From the NCBI RefSeq assembly GCF_020819595.1, contig NZ_JAJHNP010000009.1:310001-374000 (forward strand): a DNA stretch of 64,000 nucleotides, given 5' to 3'. Shown one piece after another: positions 19,262-27,436 of this stretch. Source of the DNA: Streptomyces barringtoniae. GTDB lineage: Bacteria > Actinomycetota > Actinomycetes > Streptomycetales > Streptomycetaceae. A model generated the notes under the pieces. The model was given only the letters and a program-made list of their open reading frames with translations. It had not been told where the DNA came from and searched no databases. Both the position numbers and the translations under genes were made by a program. Positions within the stretch are counted from its first letter, which is position 1. Every line of letters starts with the position of its first letter.

Positions 19262-19810
19262 TCACCCGTACGTATCGCCGGGACCGGAGCTGCCGGGCGC
19301 CCTCAGCGGACCGTAGCGGCGGGCCGGGCCACCCGGATTGAGCACCTTGATCATCCGTACGGTGCCGTGCCCCAGGTCCTCGTTGAGGCGGGCGACCAGC
19401 GCGGGCGCGAGGTGGCGCAGCTGGGTCGCCCAGGCCGTGGAGTCGCAGCTCACGATCAGCACGCGCTCGTCCTCGTCGTACCGCTGCGGCACACAGTGCT
19501 TGGCCAGGTCCTCGCCGACGATCTGCGGCCAGCGGCCCATCACCCCGCCCACCGCCGCGGGGGTCTCCCAGCCGCGCTCGGTCAGCAGCCGGTTGATCGC
19601 GGCGCCGAGCGCCATCGGGTCGCGGCCGTCGGCGCGCGCGCCGGAGCGCAGCCCGCCGCCGCGCCGGGCCTGCTTCTTCTGCCGCGCCGCGTCCCCACGC
19701 GCGCGTGCCTGCTCCTTCGCCGCGCGCAACGCCACGCGCGCGAGGTCGACGCCGGAGGGTTCGTTTCCGCTCTTCTTCGGGTCCTGGGGGGTGGGTTCGC
19801 CGGTGCTCAT
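19262..19810 (-). CDS. dciA: DciA family (DUF721) putative replicative helicase loader
   Basis: 182 residues. The ATG at 19810 overlaps the recF stop by ATGA, so the two are translationally coupled. The N-terminal 65 residues are Arg/Lys/Ala-rich and probably disordered. The DUF721 domain (about 70-165) contains MALGAAINRLLTERGWETPAAVGGVMGRWPQIVGEDLAKHC and VLIVSCDSTAWATQLRHLAPALVARLN. DUF721 proteins are now called DciA and take the place of DnaC in loading DnaB at the origin in bacteria that lack DnaC/DnaI. The presence of dnaB in the same window (61141) makes that role natural, though assignment here rests on family and position. Confidence 0.88.
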   Translation of the reverse strand: MSTGEPTPQDPKKSGNEPSGVDLARVALRAAKEQARARGDAARQKKQARRGGGLRSGARADGRDPMALGAAINRLLTERGWETPAAVGGVMGRWPQIVGEDLAKHCVPQRYDEDERVLIVSCDSTAWATQLRHLAPALVARLNEDLGHGTVRMIKVLNPGGPARRYGPLRAPGSSGPGDTYG

Positions 19811-20928
19811 ACGCGCTCCACCGTCCCGCCCGACACGGTGTAGCGCGCCCCGGCCAGTACATCCGGTACGTCGTCGTCCACGGCGGCGGTGACCAGCACC
19901 TGCTCGCCGGGCGCGACCAGCTCGGCCAGCCGCTCCCGCCGGCGCGTGTCCAGCTCGGCGAAGACGTCGTCCAGGACCAGCACCGGCTCGTTGCCCTCGG
20001 CCCGCAGCAGGTCGTAGGAGGCCAGGCGCAGGGCGAGCGCGTAGGACCAGGACTCCCCGTGGGAGGCGTACCCCTTGGCGGGCAGCTGACCGAGTTTGAG
20101 AATCAAATCGTCCCGGTGCGGGCCGACGAGGGTGACACCGCGCTCGATCTCCTGCTTGCGCGCCTCCGCCAGGGCCGCCATCAGCTGGGCGTAGAGATCC
20201 TCGCGCGCGTGGGCCTCGCCGGGCGCGGACGGCTTGTACTCCAGCGCCAGCGGCCCGCCGCCGGGGGCCAGTTGCTCGTACGCCTTGTCGGCCAGCGGCT
20301 GCAGCGCGGCGATCAGGTCGAGGCGCTGGGCGAGCAACTCGGCGCCCGCGCGCGCGAGATGCTGGTCCCACACGTCGAGCGTGGACAGATCCATGGACCG
20401 TCCGCCGTGCCTGCGCGCCAGGGCGGCGGTCTTGAGCAGGGTGTTCCGCTGCTTCAGCACGCGCTCGTAGTCGGAGCGCACCCCGGCCATGCGCGGGGAA
20501 CGGGCCGTGATCAGCTCGTCGAGGAACCGCCGGCGTTCGCCCGGATCGCCTTTGACGAGGGCGAGATCTTCGGGCGCGAACAGCACGGTCCGTACGATTC
20601 CCAGCACGTCCCTCGGCCTGACCTGCGGGGACCGGTTGATGCGGGCCCGGTTGGCCCTGCCGGGGTTCAGCTCCAGCTCCACCAGCTGCTGCCGCTCGCC
20701 CTGCCGGACCTGCGCCCGGATCACGGCCCGCTCGGCACCCATGCGGACCAGGGGCGCGTCGGAGGAGACCCGGTGGCTGCCGAGGGTGGCGAGGTATCCG
20801 ACCGCTTCCACCAGGTTGGTCTTGCCCTGCCCGTTGGGCCCGACGAAGGCGGTGACGCCCGGGTCGAGCGGAACCTCGGCCCGGGCGTACGAGCGGAAGT
20901 CGGCCAGCGAAAGATGCGTGACGTGCAT
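19807..20928 (-). CDS. recF: RecF, DNA replication/repair SMC-like ATPase
   Basis: 373 residues, ATG at 20928 (MHVTHLSLADFRSYARAEV). RecF is a gap-repair mediator that helps load RecA on SSB-coated DNA. Walker A is GPNGQGKTNLVEAVGYL (about 30-46) and the SMC-like Walker B/D-loop is VLVLDDVFAELDTRRRERL near residue 320, both intact; the signature region (YALALRLASYDLL) precedes it. It overlaps dciA by 4 bases. Upstream, the short space to gnd carries three DnaA-box-like repeats phased at 10 bases (20966-20994), which may tie recF expression to DnaA. Confidence 0.98.
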   Translation of the reverse strand: MHVTHLSLADFRSYARAEVPLDPGVTAFVGPNGQGKTNLVEAVGYLATLGSHRVSSDAPLVRMGAERAVIRAQVRQGERQQLVELELNPGRANRARINRSPQVRPRDVLGIVRTVLFAPEDLALVKGDPGERRRFLDELITARSPRMAGVRSDYERVLKQRNTLLKTAALARRHGGRSMDLSTLDVWDQHLARAGAELLAQRLDLIAALQPLADKAYEQLAPGGGPLALEYKPSAPGEAHAREDLYAQLMAALAEARKQEIERGVTLVGPHRDDLILKLGQLPAKGYASHGESWSYALALRLASYDLLRAEGNEPVLVLDDVFAELDTRRRERLAELVAPGEQVLVTAAVDDDVPDVLAGARYTVSGGTVERV

Positions 20929-20965
20929 GGTCGTTTCGCCGGCCTTCCCCAGAGTGCTGATGGAC

Positions 20966-20994
20966 TGTGGATCTGTGTGGATCCCTGTGGATTA
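20966..20994 (-). promoter_or_regulatory. Three helically phased DnaA-box-like repeats
   Basis: TGTGGATCT at 20966, TGTGGATCC at 20976 and TGTGGATTA at 20986 begin exactly 10 bases apart. Each is one or two bases away from the DnaA box (TGTGGANAA in this orientation). The last overlaps the gnd stop codon. They lie in the short gap upstream of recF. Confidence 0.6.
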
Positions 20995-21867
20995 CTTCTT
21001 CTCCACGGCATGGCCGCCGAACTGGTTGCGCAGCGCGGCGATCATCTTCATCTGCGGCGAGTCCTCCTGACGGGATGCGAACCGCGCGAACAGCGACGCG
21101 GTGATCGCCGGCAGCGGCACCGCGTTGTCGATCGCGGCCTCCACAGTCCAGCGTCCCTCACCGGAGTCCTGTGCATAACCGCGCAGGCCCTCCAGGTGCT
21201 CGTCGTCGTCCAGCGCGTTGACCGCGAGGTCGAGCAGCCAGGAGCGGATGACGGTGCCCTCCTGCCAGGAGCGGAAGACCTCGCGGACGTTCTCCACGGA
21301 GTCGACCTTCTCCAGCAGCTCCCAGCCCTCGGCGTAGGCCTGCATCATCGCGTACTCGATGCCGTTGTGGACCATCTTCGCGAAGTGGCCCGCGCCGACC
21401 TTGCCGGCGTGCACCGAGCCGAAGTCGCCCTCCGGCTTCAGCGCGTCGAAGACCGGCTGCACCTTGGCGACGTGCTCGGCGTCGCCGCCGTACATCAGCG
21501 CGTAGCCGTTCTCCAGGCCCCAGACGCCGCCGGAGACGCCGCAGTCGACGAAGCCTATGCCCTTGGCCGCCAGTTCCCCGGCGTGCTTCTCGTCGTCCGT
21601 CCAGCGGGAGTTTCCGCCGTCCACGACCACGTCACCGGGCTCCAGCAGCTCGGCCAGCTGGTCGACGGTGGACTGGGTGGGCTCGCCGGCCGGGACCATG
21701 ACCCAGACCACGCGCGGTCCGCTGAGCTTGCCCACAAGCTCTTCCAGGCTGTGGACATCCGCGAGGTCCGCGTTGCGGTCGTATCCGATGACGGTGTGGC
21801 CCGCGCGGCGGATCCGCTCGCGCATGTTGCCGCCCATCTTGCCGAGGCCGACGAGACCGAGCTCCAT
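20992..21867 (-). CDS. gnd: 6-Phosphogluconate dehydrogenase, decarboxylating (short form)
   Basis: 291 residues, ATG with AAGGAACAC upstream. It oxidatively decarboxylates 6-phosphogluconate to ribulose-5-phosphate in the pentose phosphate pathway. The nucleotide-binding fold opens MELGLVGLGKMGGNM, and the substrate-binding signature GVSGGVWGLENGYALMYGG with the active-site region KMVHNGIEYAMMQAYAEGWELL is present. Length near 290-300 marks the short form seen in actinobacteria and Gram-positives, not the ~470-residue enteric form. Its place between recF and dnaN is conserved in streptomycetes. Confidence 0.95.
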   Translation of the reverse strand: MELGLVGLGKMGGNMRERIRRAGHTVIGYDRNADLADVHSLEELVGKLSGPRVVWVMVPAGEPTQSTVDQLAELLEPGDVVVDGGNSRWTDDEKHAGELAAKGIGFVDCGVSGGVWGLENGYALMYGGDAEHVAKVQPVFDALKPEGDFGSVHAGKVGAGHFAKMVHNGIEYAMMQAYAEGWELLEKVDSVENVREVFRSWQEGTVIRSWLLDLAVNALDDDEHLEGLRGYAQDSGEGRWTVEAAIDNAVPLPAITASLFARFASRQEDSPQMKMIAALRNQFGGHAVEKK

Positions 21868-21990
21868 CAGTTGTGTTCCTTAGGTCGCTGTGGCGGGACA
21901 GGCACCTTGGTGCCGAGCCGAGCCTAAACCGCCCTCTTCACGCACAGTTGTGGGCATACGCGCTCATGCGTAGGCCCTGCGACCTGTACT

Positions 21991-22073
21991 TTTTCCACAG
22001 AGGCTGCCGAACCGCAGGCGCCGGGGGCCGGGCACCCACAAAGGCACCCGGCGCCGTGCACAGCTGTGGACGA
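21991..22073. promoter_or_regulatory. DnaA boxes in the dnaN-gnd gap
   Basis: TTTTCCACA at 21991-21999 is a full match to TTNTCCACA. TGTGGACGA at 22065-22073 is one base from it on the other strand. They flank the dnaN terminator hairpin. Confidence 0.5.
22018..22055 (-). terminator. Hairpin downstream of dnaN
   Basis: GGCGCCGGG at 22018-22026 pairs with CCCGGCGCC at 22047-22055 with a 20-base loop, just beyond the dnaN stop at 22078. Confidence 0.5.
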
Positions 22074-22077
22074 ACGG

Positions 22078-23208
22078 TCAGCCGCTGAGGCGCACCGGCA
22101 TGATCAGATACTTGTACGCGTCGTCGGCCTCGGCATCCACCGCCGGCTTCCCGCTGAGCAGCGCCGGCTTCGTGGAGGTCGTGAACGACAGCTGAGCCAC
22201 CGGGGAGTCGATCGCGCTCAGGCCGTCCAGCAGGAACGTCGGGTTGAAGGCGATGGAGATGTCGTCGCCCTCCAGCTGGGCGTCGACCCTTTCCACAGCC
22301 TGTGCGTCGTCGCTGGACCCGGCCTCCAGGATCAGCACGCCCTGCTCGAAGCTCAGGCGCACCGGGGTGTTCCGCTCGGCCACCAGCGCCACACGCTTGA
22401 CGGCCTCGACGAACGGCGCGGTCTCGATCACGGCGACGGAGTTGAACTCGGTCGGGAACAGCGTGCGGTACTTCGGCAGGTCACCCTCGAGCAGCCGCGT
22501 GGTCGTACGACGCCCCGCGCCCTCGAAACCGATCAGGCCCTCGCCCGCGCCCGACCCGGACAGCGCCAGGGTCACGCTGTCACCGGCGCCGAGCGACTTG
22601 GCGGTGTCCAGGAGCGTCTTGGCCGGGACCAGGGCGACCGCGGAGGCGTCCGGGTTCTCCGGCTTCCACAGGAACTCGCGGACGGCGAAACGGTAGCGGT
22701 CGGTGGAGGCCAGGGTGACCGTGTCGCCCTCGATCTCGATGCGCACACCGGTGAGGACGGGCAGCGTGTCGTCACGGCCGGCGGCGATCGCCACCTGGGA
22801 CACGGCGGCCGCGAAGACCTCGCCGGGGACGGTGCCCGTGGCGTTCGGCATCTGCGGCAGCGACGGGTACTCCTCCACAGGCAGGGTGTGCAGGGTGAAC
22901 CGGGAGGACCCGCAGACCACCGTCGCCCGTACACCGTCTGTGGAAATCTCCACCGGCCGGTTGGGGAGGGCGCGGGAGATGTCGGCGAGCAGCCGGCCGG
23001 AGACGAGGACGGTGCCCTCCTCCTCGACCTCGGCTTCCACGGACACCCGCGCGGAGACCTCGTAGTCGAAGCTCGACAGGCTCAGCTGGCCGTCCTCGGC
23101 CTTGAGGAGGAGGCCGGCGAGGACAGGCGCCGGCGGACGGGCCGGGAGGCTGCGTGCCGCCCACGCCACTGCCTCCGCGAGTACGTCGCGTTCCACCCGG
23201 ATCTTCAC
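22078..23208 (-). CDS. dnaN: DNA polymerase III beta subunit (sliding clamp)
   Basis: 376 residues, GTG start with AGGCGG 6 bases upstream. DnaN dimerises into the ring that holds the polymerase and many repair enzymes on DNA. The three-fold internal repeat is evident in the spacing of FDYEVSAR, ASTDRYRFAVREF and FNPTFLLDGLSAI, and the C-terminus ends in the usual LIMPVRLSG. It is separated from dnaA by oriC and is transcribed in the same direction. Confidence 0.99.
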   Translation of the reverse strand: MKIRVERDVLAEAVAWAARSLPARPPAPVLAGLLLKAEDGQLSLSSFDYEVSARVSVEAEVEEEGTVLVSGRLLADISRALPNRPVEISTDGVRATVVCGSSRFTLHTLPVEEYPSLPQMPNATGTVPGEVFAAAVSQVAIAAGRDDTLPVLTGVRIEIEGDTVTLASTDRYRFAVREFLWKPENPDASAVALVPAKTLLDTAKSLGAGDSVTLALSGSGAGEGLIGFEGAGRRTTTRLLEGDLPKYRTLFPTEFNSVAVIETAPFVEAVKRVALVAERNTPVRLSFEQGVLILEAGSSDDAQAVERVDAQLEGDDISIAFNPTFLLDGLSAIDSPVAQLSFTTSTKPALLSGKPAVDAEADDAYKYLIMPVRLSG

Positions 23209-24125
23209 CGTAAGCCGCCTCCTGCTGTTGCTACTGAGTCCTCCGACTCGGTGTCACCGCCCACTGCGAAGGGAAGGACACCGGGGACCAGTCTGACGCA
23301 CCGCACTGACAGTAGGTGCCCGTCGGGGTCAAGTCGCTCCGGGAGGCAGCCGGACACGAGACAGCGAGTTGTGCACAGGCCCCGCTTCCAAACGATTGCC
23401 GAGCTCTCTCTAGTCGGGAGTAGTAGTAGGGCCTGTGGATACCGTGGATAACCACGTTTTCCCAGCTCAGAGCCAAGATTTTGTCCACGGGGCCTGTGGG
23501 TGACGGCGGTGGACAACCGGGGTCATCTGTGGAGAACAGAAAGTTCTGCACACCCCGCCCACAGCCCGAGGGCAGTTCTCCCCAGCTGCGTCCCCAGGTT
23601 TACCCACGTTTCCCACACCCCAATCCGGCACCTTCGTGTGACGGCTTTCACTCGACGCGGTGAGAGGGTGCGTCGCGTTGCCGAACAGTGGACAGCCATG
23701 TGGAGAAGCCGGGGATCACTGGGGACAACGGGCCCCAGCCTGTGGGCCGGCGGTGGAAAACCTCGTGCACAGGCTGTGGATCTTCGCTCGGTCCACAGCC
23801 TGTGGAGATCGTTCGTCCACGATTCCACAGGCAGCTGAGCTGGGCGAATGCCGTATGAACAGGCTTCCTGTGGACGCCGCTCGGGACAACTTCACAGTCC
23901 CCAGCATGTGGACGGAAGAAACCCAGCGAATCTGTGGAGGATGGCCGTAACCCGGCACTTAATCGAACACCCGGTGGCGAACGAGGAACACTCCACAGCC
24001 CGCGGCACAGGGCAAACCCGCGCCCGGCACCCGCCACTGCGGACAGCGACCATGCCGAAGGGCGCCCTCAGGAGTCGTATCCCGAAGGCGCCCTCGATGT
24101 CGGTGCAAGGCAGGCGCAGCCGCCG
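23209..24125. other. oriC: oriC, chromosomal replication origin
   Basis: A 917-base dnaN-dnaA gap with no supported gene and a dense array of DnaA boxes (TTNTCCACA or its complement). Full matches: 23528-23536 (TGTGGAGAA) and 23699-23707 (TGTGGAGAA). One base off: 23369-23377, 23434-23442, 23443-23451 (two adjacent boxes), 23481-23489, 23508-23516, 23720-23728, 23752-23760, 23801-23809, 23933-23941. Several more differ by two, for example 23775, 23869, 23907 and 23989. Boxes occur in both orientations in two groups, one near dnaN (23365-23540) and one nearer dnaA (23695-24000), as is typical for Streptomyces oriC, which lacks a single obvious AT-rich 13-mer set. It serves as DnaA-dependent unwinding site. 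Confidence 0.95.
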
Positions 24126-26135
24126 TCAGCCGTTCTTGATCCGGTTCGTCAGCTCGGTCACCTGGTTGTAGATGGACCGCCGCTCGGCCATCAGCGCACG
24201 GATCTTGCGGTCGGCGTGCATGACGGTGGTGTGGTCACGGCCGCCGAACTGCGCCCCGATCTTCGGCAGCGACAGATCGGTGAGCTCCCTGCACAGGTAC
24301 ATGGCGATCTGCCGCGCGGTGACCAGCGCCCGCCCGCGCGAGGTGCCGCACAGGTCCTCCACGGTCAGCCCGAAGTAGTCGGCGGTTGCCCCCATGATCG
24401 CCGTGGCCGTGATCTCCGGGGCGCTGTCCTCGCCGCCGGGGATCAGGTCCTTCAGGACGATCTCGGTCAGGCCGAGGTCCACCGGCTGCCGGTTCAGCGA
24501 GGCGAACGCCGTCACCCGGATCAGCGCGCCCTCCAGCTCACGGATGTTCCGTGAGATCCGGGAGGCGATGAACTCCAGCACCTCCGGCGGGGCGTTGAGC
24601 TGCTCCTGCACCGCCTTCTTGCGCAGGATCGCGATACGCGTCTCCAGCTCGGGCGGCTGGACGTCGGTGATCAGACCCCACTCGAAACGGTTCCGCAGCC
24701 GGTCCTCCAGCGTGACCAGCTGCTTCGGCGGCCGGTCGGAGGAGAGCACGATCTGCTTGTTGGCGTTGTGGAGCGTGTTGAAGGTGTGGAAGAACTCCTC
24801 CTGCGTCGACTCCTTGTCCGCGAGGAACTGGATGTCGTCGACGAGCAGGATGTCCATCTCGCGGTAGCGCTTGCGGAAGCTGTCGCCCTTGCCGTCGCGG
24901 ATGGAGTTGATGAACTCGTTGGTGAACTCCTCCGAGCTCACGTACCGCACGCGCGTGCCCGGGTAGAGGCTCCGCGCGTAGTGCCCGATGGCGTGCAGCA
25001 GATGCGTCTTGCCGAGCCCCGACTCCCCGTAGATGAAAAGGGGGTTGTAGGCCTTCGCCGGTGCCTCGGCGACGGCGACCGCGGCCGCGTGCGCGAACCG
25101 GTTGGAGGCGCCGATCACGAACGTGTCGAACAGGTACTTCGGGTTCAGCCGCGCCGTCGGCTCGCCGGGACCGCTCGCCGGCGCGGGCTGTGCGCCGAGC
25201 GGTCCGGTGGTGCCGCTCGTGGGCAGGTCCGGGCGGCCGGGGCCGCCGCGATGCGCAGGACCGCCGACCGCCGGCTGCTCGGGCAGCTCACGGCGGACGG
25301 GGTCGCGCTGGTCGTACTCGGTGCGGGACGGGTCGTACTCGGTGCGCGCGGATTCGTAGTCCGGGCGCACCTGGTCGTAGTCGGCGCGCGGTTTGTCGTA
25401 GTCGCCTCGCTGCTGCTCGTACGACGGCCGGTCCCTGCCCTGCGAGCGGTAGTCCGTGGACGGCGGGCCGTAGGCGTCCGGGCCGGAGCCGTAGCCCTCG
25501 GATCCGGAGCCGTAGGCGTCCTGGGACGACGGCGACGCGTACGGGTCGCGCTCGGGGAAGCCGAGCCGCGGCTGCTGCCAGCCGTACTCGTCCTGCGCTG
25601 GCCGCGGCCAGGCGCCGGGCTCACGGCGCTGGTACTCGGATGGGTACGCCGGGCGCACGACGGGCACCTGGTCCGCGCGGCCGGTGGGCAGCTGGTCGGC
25701 GCGGGACTGCTGCTCGGCCGGCGGCTGCTCGGCGGCGCGATGGCGGCCGTAGCCCTCGTACGGCCGTTCCTCGTACGACGGGCCGGACGGCAGCTCGGGC
25801 TCTTCGTAGCGTGGCTTGGGCGGCTGCTGCACCGGCGCCGCAGGGGCCGGCGGCTCGCCCGCGGAGTCGTCCACGGTGATCGCGATACGGATGGGGCGGC
25901 CGCACTCGCGGCTCAGCGTCTCGCTGACGACCGGCGCGAGACGGCCCTCCAGTACGCCCTTCGCAAATTCGTTCGGTACGGCGAGCAGGGCGGTGTCCGC
26001 CACCAGTGCGAGCGGCTGGCAGCGCCGGATCCAGTGCTCGTCCTTCGCCTCGACACCCTGTCCGCGGCCCTCCCCGAGGAGCTGCTCCAGTACTCGCGGC
26101 CACACTGCGGCAAGATCGGCGGGTACGTCAGCCAC
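24126..26135 (-). CDS. dnaA: Chromosomal replication initiator DnaA
   Basis: 669 residues from GTG 26135 (VADVPADLAAVWPRVLEQLL). DnaA binds oriC boxes, unwinds the origin and recruits the helicase. Domain I (1-~90) is followed by an unusually long domain II (~100-320) of low complexity, dense in Tyr, Asp, Arg, Gln and Pro, a hallmark of streptomycetes. Domain III has LNPKYLFDTFVIGASNRFAHAAA, Walker A GESGLGKTHLLHAIG and Walker B ILLVDDIQFL. Domain IV ends with the DNA-binding signature GAQFGGRDHTTVMHADRKI. Two DnaA-like boxes upstream (26293-26313) suggest autoregulation. Confidence 0.99.
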   Translation of the reverse strand: MADVPADLAAVWPRVLEQLLGEGRGQGVEAKDEHWIRRCQPLALVADTALLAVPNEFAKGVLEGRLAPVVSETLSRECGRPIRIAITVDDSAGEPPAPAAPVQQPPKPRYEEPELPSGPSYEERPYEGYGRHRAAEQPPAEQQSRADQLPTGRADQVPVVRPAYPSEYQRREPGAWPRPAQDEYGWQQPRLGFPERDPYASPSSQDAYGSGSEGYGSGPDAYGPPSTDYRSQGRDRPSYEQQRGDYDKPRADYDQVRPDYESARTEYDPSRTEYDQRDPVRRELPEQPAVGGPAHRGGPGRPDLPTSGTTGPLGAQPAPASGPGEPTARLNPKYLFDTFVIGASNRFAHAAAVAVAEAPAKAYNPLFIYGESGLGKTHLLHAIGHYARSLYPGTRVRYVSSEEFTNEFINSIRDGKGDSFRKRYREMDILLVDDIQFLADKESTQEEFFHTFNTLHNANKQIVLSSDRPPKQLVTLEDRLRNRFEWGLITDVQPPELETRIAILRKKAVQEQLNAPPEVLEFIASRISRNIRELEGALIRVTAFASLNRQPVDLGLTEIVLKDLIPGGEDSAPEITATAIMGATADYFGLTVEDLCGTSRGRALVTARQIAMYLCRELTDLSLPKIGAQFGGRDHTTVMHADRKIRALMAERRSIYNQVTELTNRIKNG

Positions 26136-26531
26136 AGGGCACGCTCTCTCACAGGTCCCACGAACGTGTGATCGCGGGACGGGTCGGGGTGTACTTCGGG
26201 TGGTCGGTGGGTCAAACCCGCCGGGGCGGGGGACAAAAGAACGAATCGGAGTTCAGCCACGGTAGTCAGCGCGGCGGGTGCGGTTCAAGTTGTTGTCCCC
26301 AGCCTGTGGATAGTGTCTCTCCGTGACCCTCGGTTTGACCGGATGGCGCCGCCCCGCGTACCGTAACCAGGTCGAGTTGTCGATGGCTGCTGCCGCCTGC
26401 CTCCGATGGGCACAGGTCACGTCAGGTGATCGGGAAGCGGTGCACTCGGGCGTGACGCGAGCTACTCGTGGGCGCACGGTGACAGCCAAGACGGCACCCC
26501 GCAACTACCGATTTCTTTCTGGAGCCCCCGA
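26136..26531. promoter_or_regulatory. dnaA-rpmH divergent promoter region
   Basis: About 400 bases between divergent dnaA and rpmH, holding both promoters. DnaA-box-like TTGTCCCCA at 26293-26301 and TGTGGATAG at 26305-26313 face each other with a 3-base gap, each one base from consensus. This pair is where Streptomyces dnaA is known to be repressed by its own product. I could not place the -10/-35 elements with confidence. Confidence 0.6.
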
Positions 26532-26669
26532 GTGAGCAAGCGCACCTTCCAGCCGAACAACCGTCGTCGCGCGAAGACCCACGGCTTCCGGCTGCGTATG
26601 CGCACCCGTGCCGGCCGCGCGATTCTCGCGTCCCGCCGTAGCAAGGGTCGCGCCCGTCTGTCCGCCTGA
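26532..26669 (+). CDS. rpmH: Ribosomal protein bL34
   Basis: A 45-residue protein, too short for most length cut-offs. GTG start at 26532, stop TGA at 26667. It reads SKRTFQPNNRRRAKTHGFRL and continues RMRTRAGRAILASRRSKGRARLSA after the start residue, a textbook bL34 of the large subunit. It begins the rightward rpmH-rnpA-yidD-yidC-jag-rsmG cluster. Confidence 0.98.
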   Translation: MSKRTFQPNNRRRAKTHGFRLRMRTRAGRAILASRRSKGRARLSA

Positions 26670-26690
26670 TTCCGATCAGGTCATGACGTC

Positions 26691-27062
26691 GTGCTGCCCA
26701 CCGAGAACCGGCTGAGGCGGCGCGAGGACTTCGCGACCGCGGTCCGACGAGGACGCCGGGCAGGACGCCCGACTCTCGTCGTCCACCTTCGTAGCGGTGC
26801 CACGGACCCGCACGCGCCTGGGGAGAGCGCTCCCCCGACGCGTGCGGGTTTCGTCGTCAGCAAGGCCGTGGGTGGCGCGGTCGTGCGCAACAAAGTGAAG
26901 CGCAGACTGCGTCATCTGATGCGTGAGCGAGTCGCCCTGTTTCCCCCCGGTAGCCTGGTAGTCGTACGAGCGCTGCCCGGAGCGGGCGACGCAGACCATG
27001 CACAGCTGGCCCGAGACCTGGACGCCGCCGTTCAGCGGCTGCTGGGAGGGGGCGCGCGATGA
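26691..27062 (+). CDS. rnpA: Ribonuclease P protein component
   Basis: 123 residues, GTG start 21 bases after the rpmH stop. It is the protein cofactor of the RNA-based enzyme that trims tRNA 5' ends. The central RNR motif reads VVRNKVKRRLRHLMRE, and the N-terminal RRREDFATAVRRGRRAG supplies the leader-binding face. Its stop overlaps the yidD start by 4 bases (ATGA). Confidence 0.98.
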   Translation: MLPTENRLRRREDFATAVRRGRRAGRPTLVVHLRSGATDPHAPGESAPPTRAGFVVSKAVGGAVVRNKVKRRLRHLMRERVALFPPGSLVVVRALPGAGDADHAQLARDLDAAVQRLLGGGAR

Positions 27063-27433
27063 AGTACCCGCTGCTGGCTCTGATCAAGCTGTACCAGTGG
27101 ACGATCAGTCCACTGCTGGGGCCGGTGTGCAAGTACTACCCGTCGTGCTCCCACTACGGCTACACGGCCATCGACCGGCATGGTGCGATCAAGGGCACGG
27201 CACTCACCGCCTGGCGCATCCTCCGGTGCAATCCGTGGTCGCTGGGTGGTGTGGACCATGTCCCGCCGCGCAAGCGCCCGCGGTGGCACGAAATGCTGCG
27301 CAACGCCTGGCGCGCACGCAAGGGCGGGCCCTCCGCCGCCGAACCGGCCACCGAAGCGAAGCCCGGGAGCCCGTCTTCCGAGCTTCCTGCGAGCCCGGCC
27401 GCAGAGACCTCGTCCCATGCCCAAGGAGCATGA
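27059..27433 (+). CDS. yidD: Membrane protein insertion efficiency factor YidD
   Basis: 124 residues, ATG within the rnpA stop (ATGA), so translationally coupled. The family motif is complete: IKLYQWTISPLLGPVCKYYPSCSHYGYTAIDRHG, followed by GTALTAWRILRCNPWSLGGVDHVP. YidD is a small amphipathic, membrane-associated helper of YidC-dependent insertion. The C-terminal 40 residues are a basic Ala/Pro/Ser-rich tail of the kind seen in actinobacteria. It ends 3 bases before yidC. Confidence 0.95.
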   Translation: MKYPLLALIKLYQWTISPLLGPVCKYYPSCSHYGYTAIDRHGAIKGTALTAWRILRCNPWSLGGVDHVPPRKRPRWHEMLRNAWRARKGGPSAAEPATEAKPGSPSSELPASPAAETSSHAQGA

Positions 27434-27436
27434 TTA

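Noticed and set aside
23500..24554. Open frames inside oriC (for example 23648-24037 minus, 23934-24554 plus)
   Set aside because: They overlap the DnaA-box array, have no ribosome-binding sites and no recognisable product.
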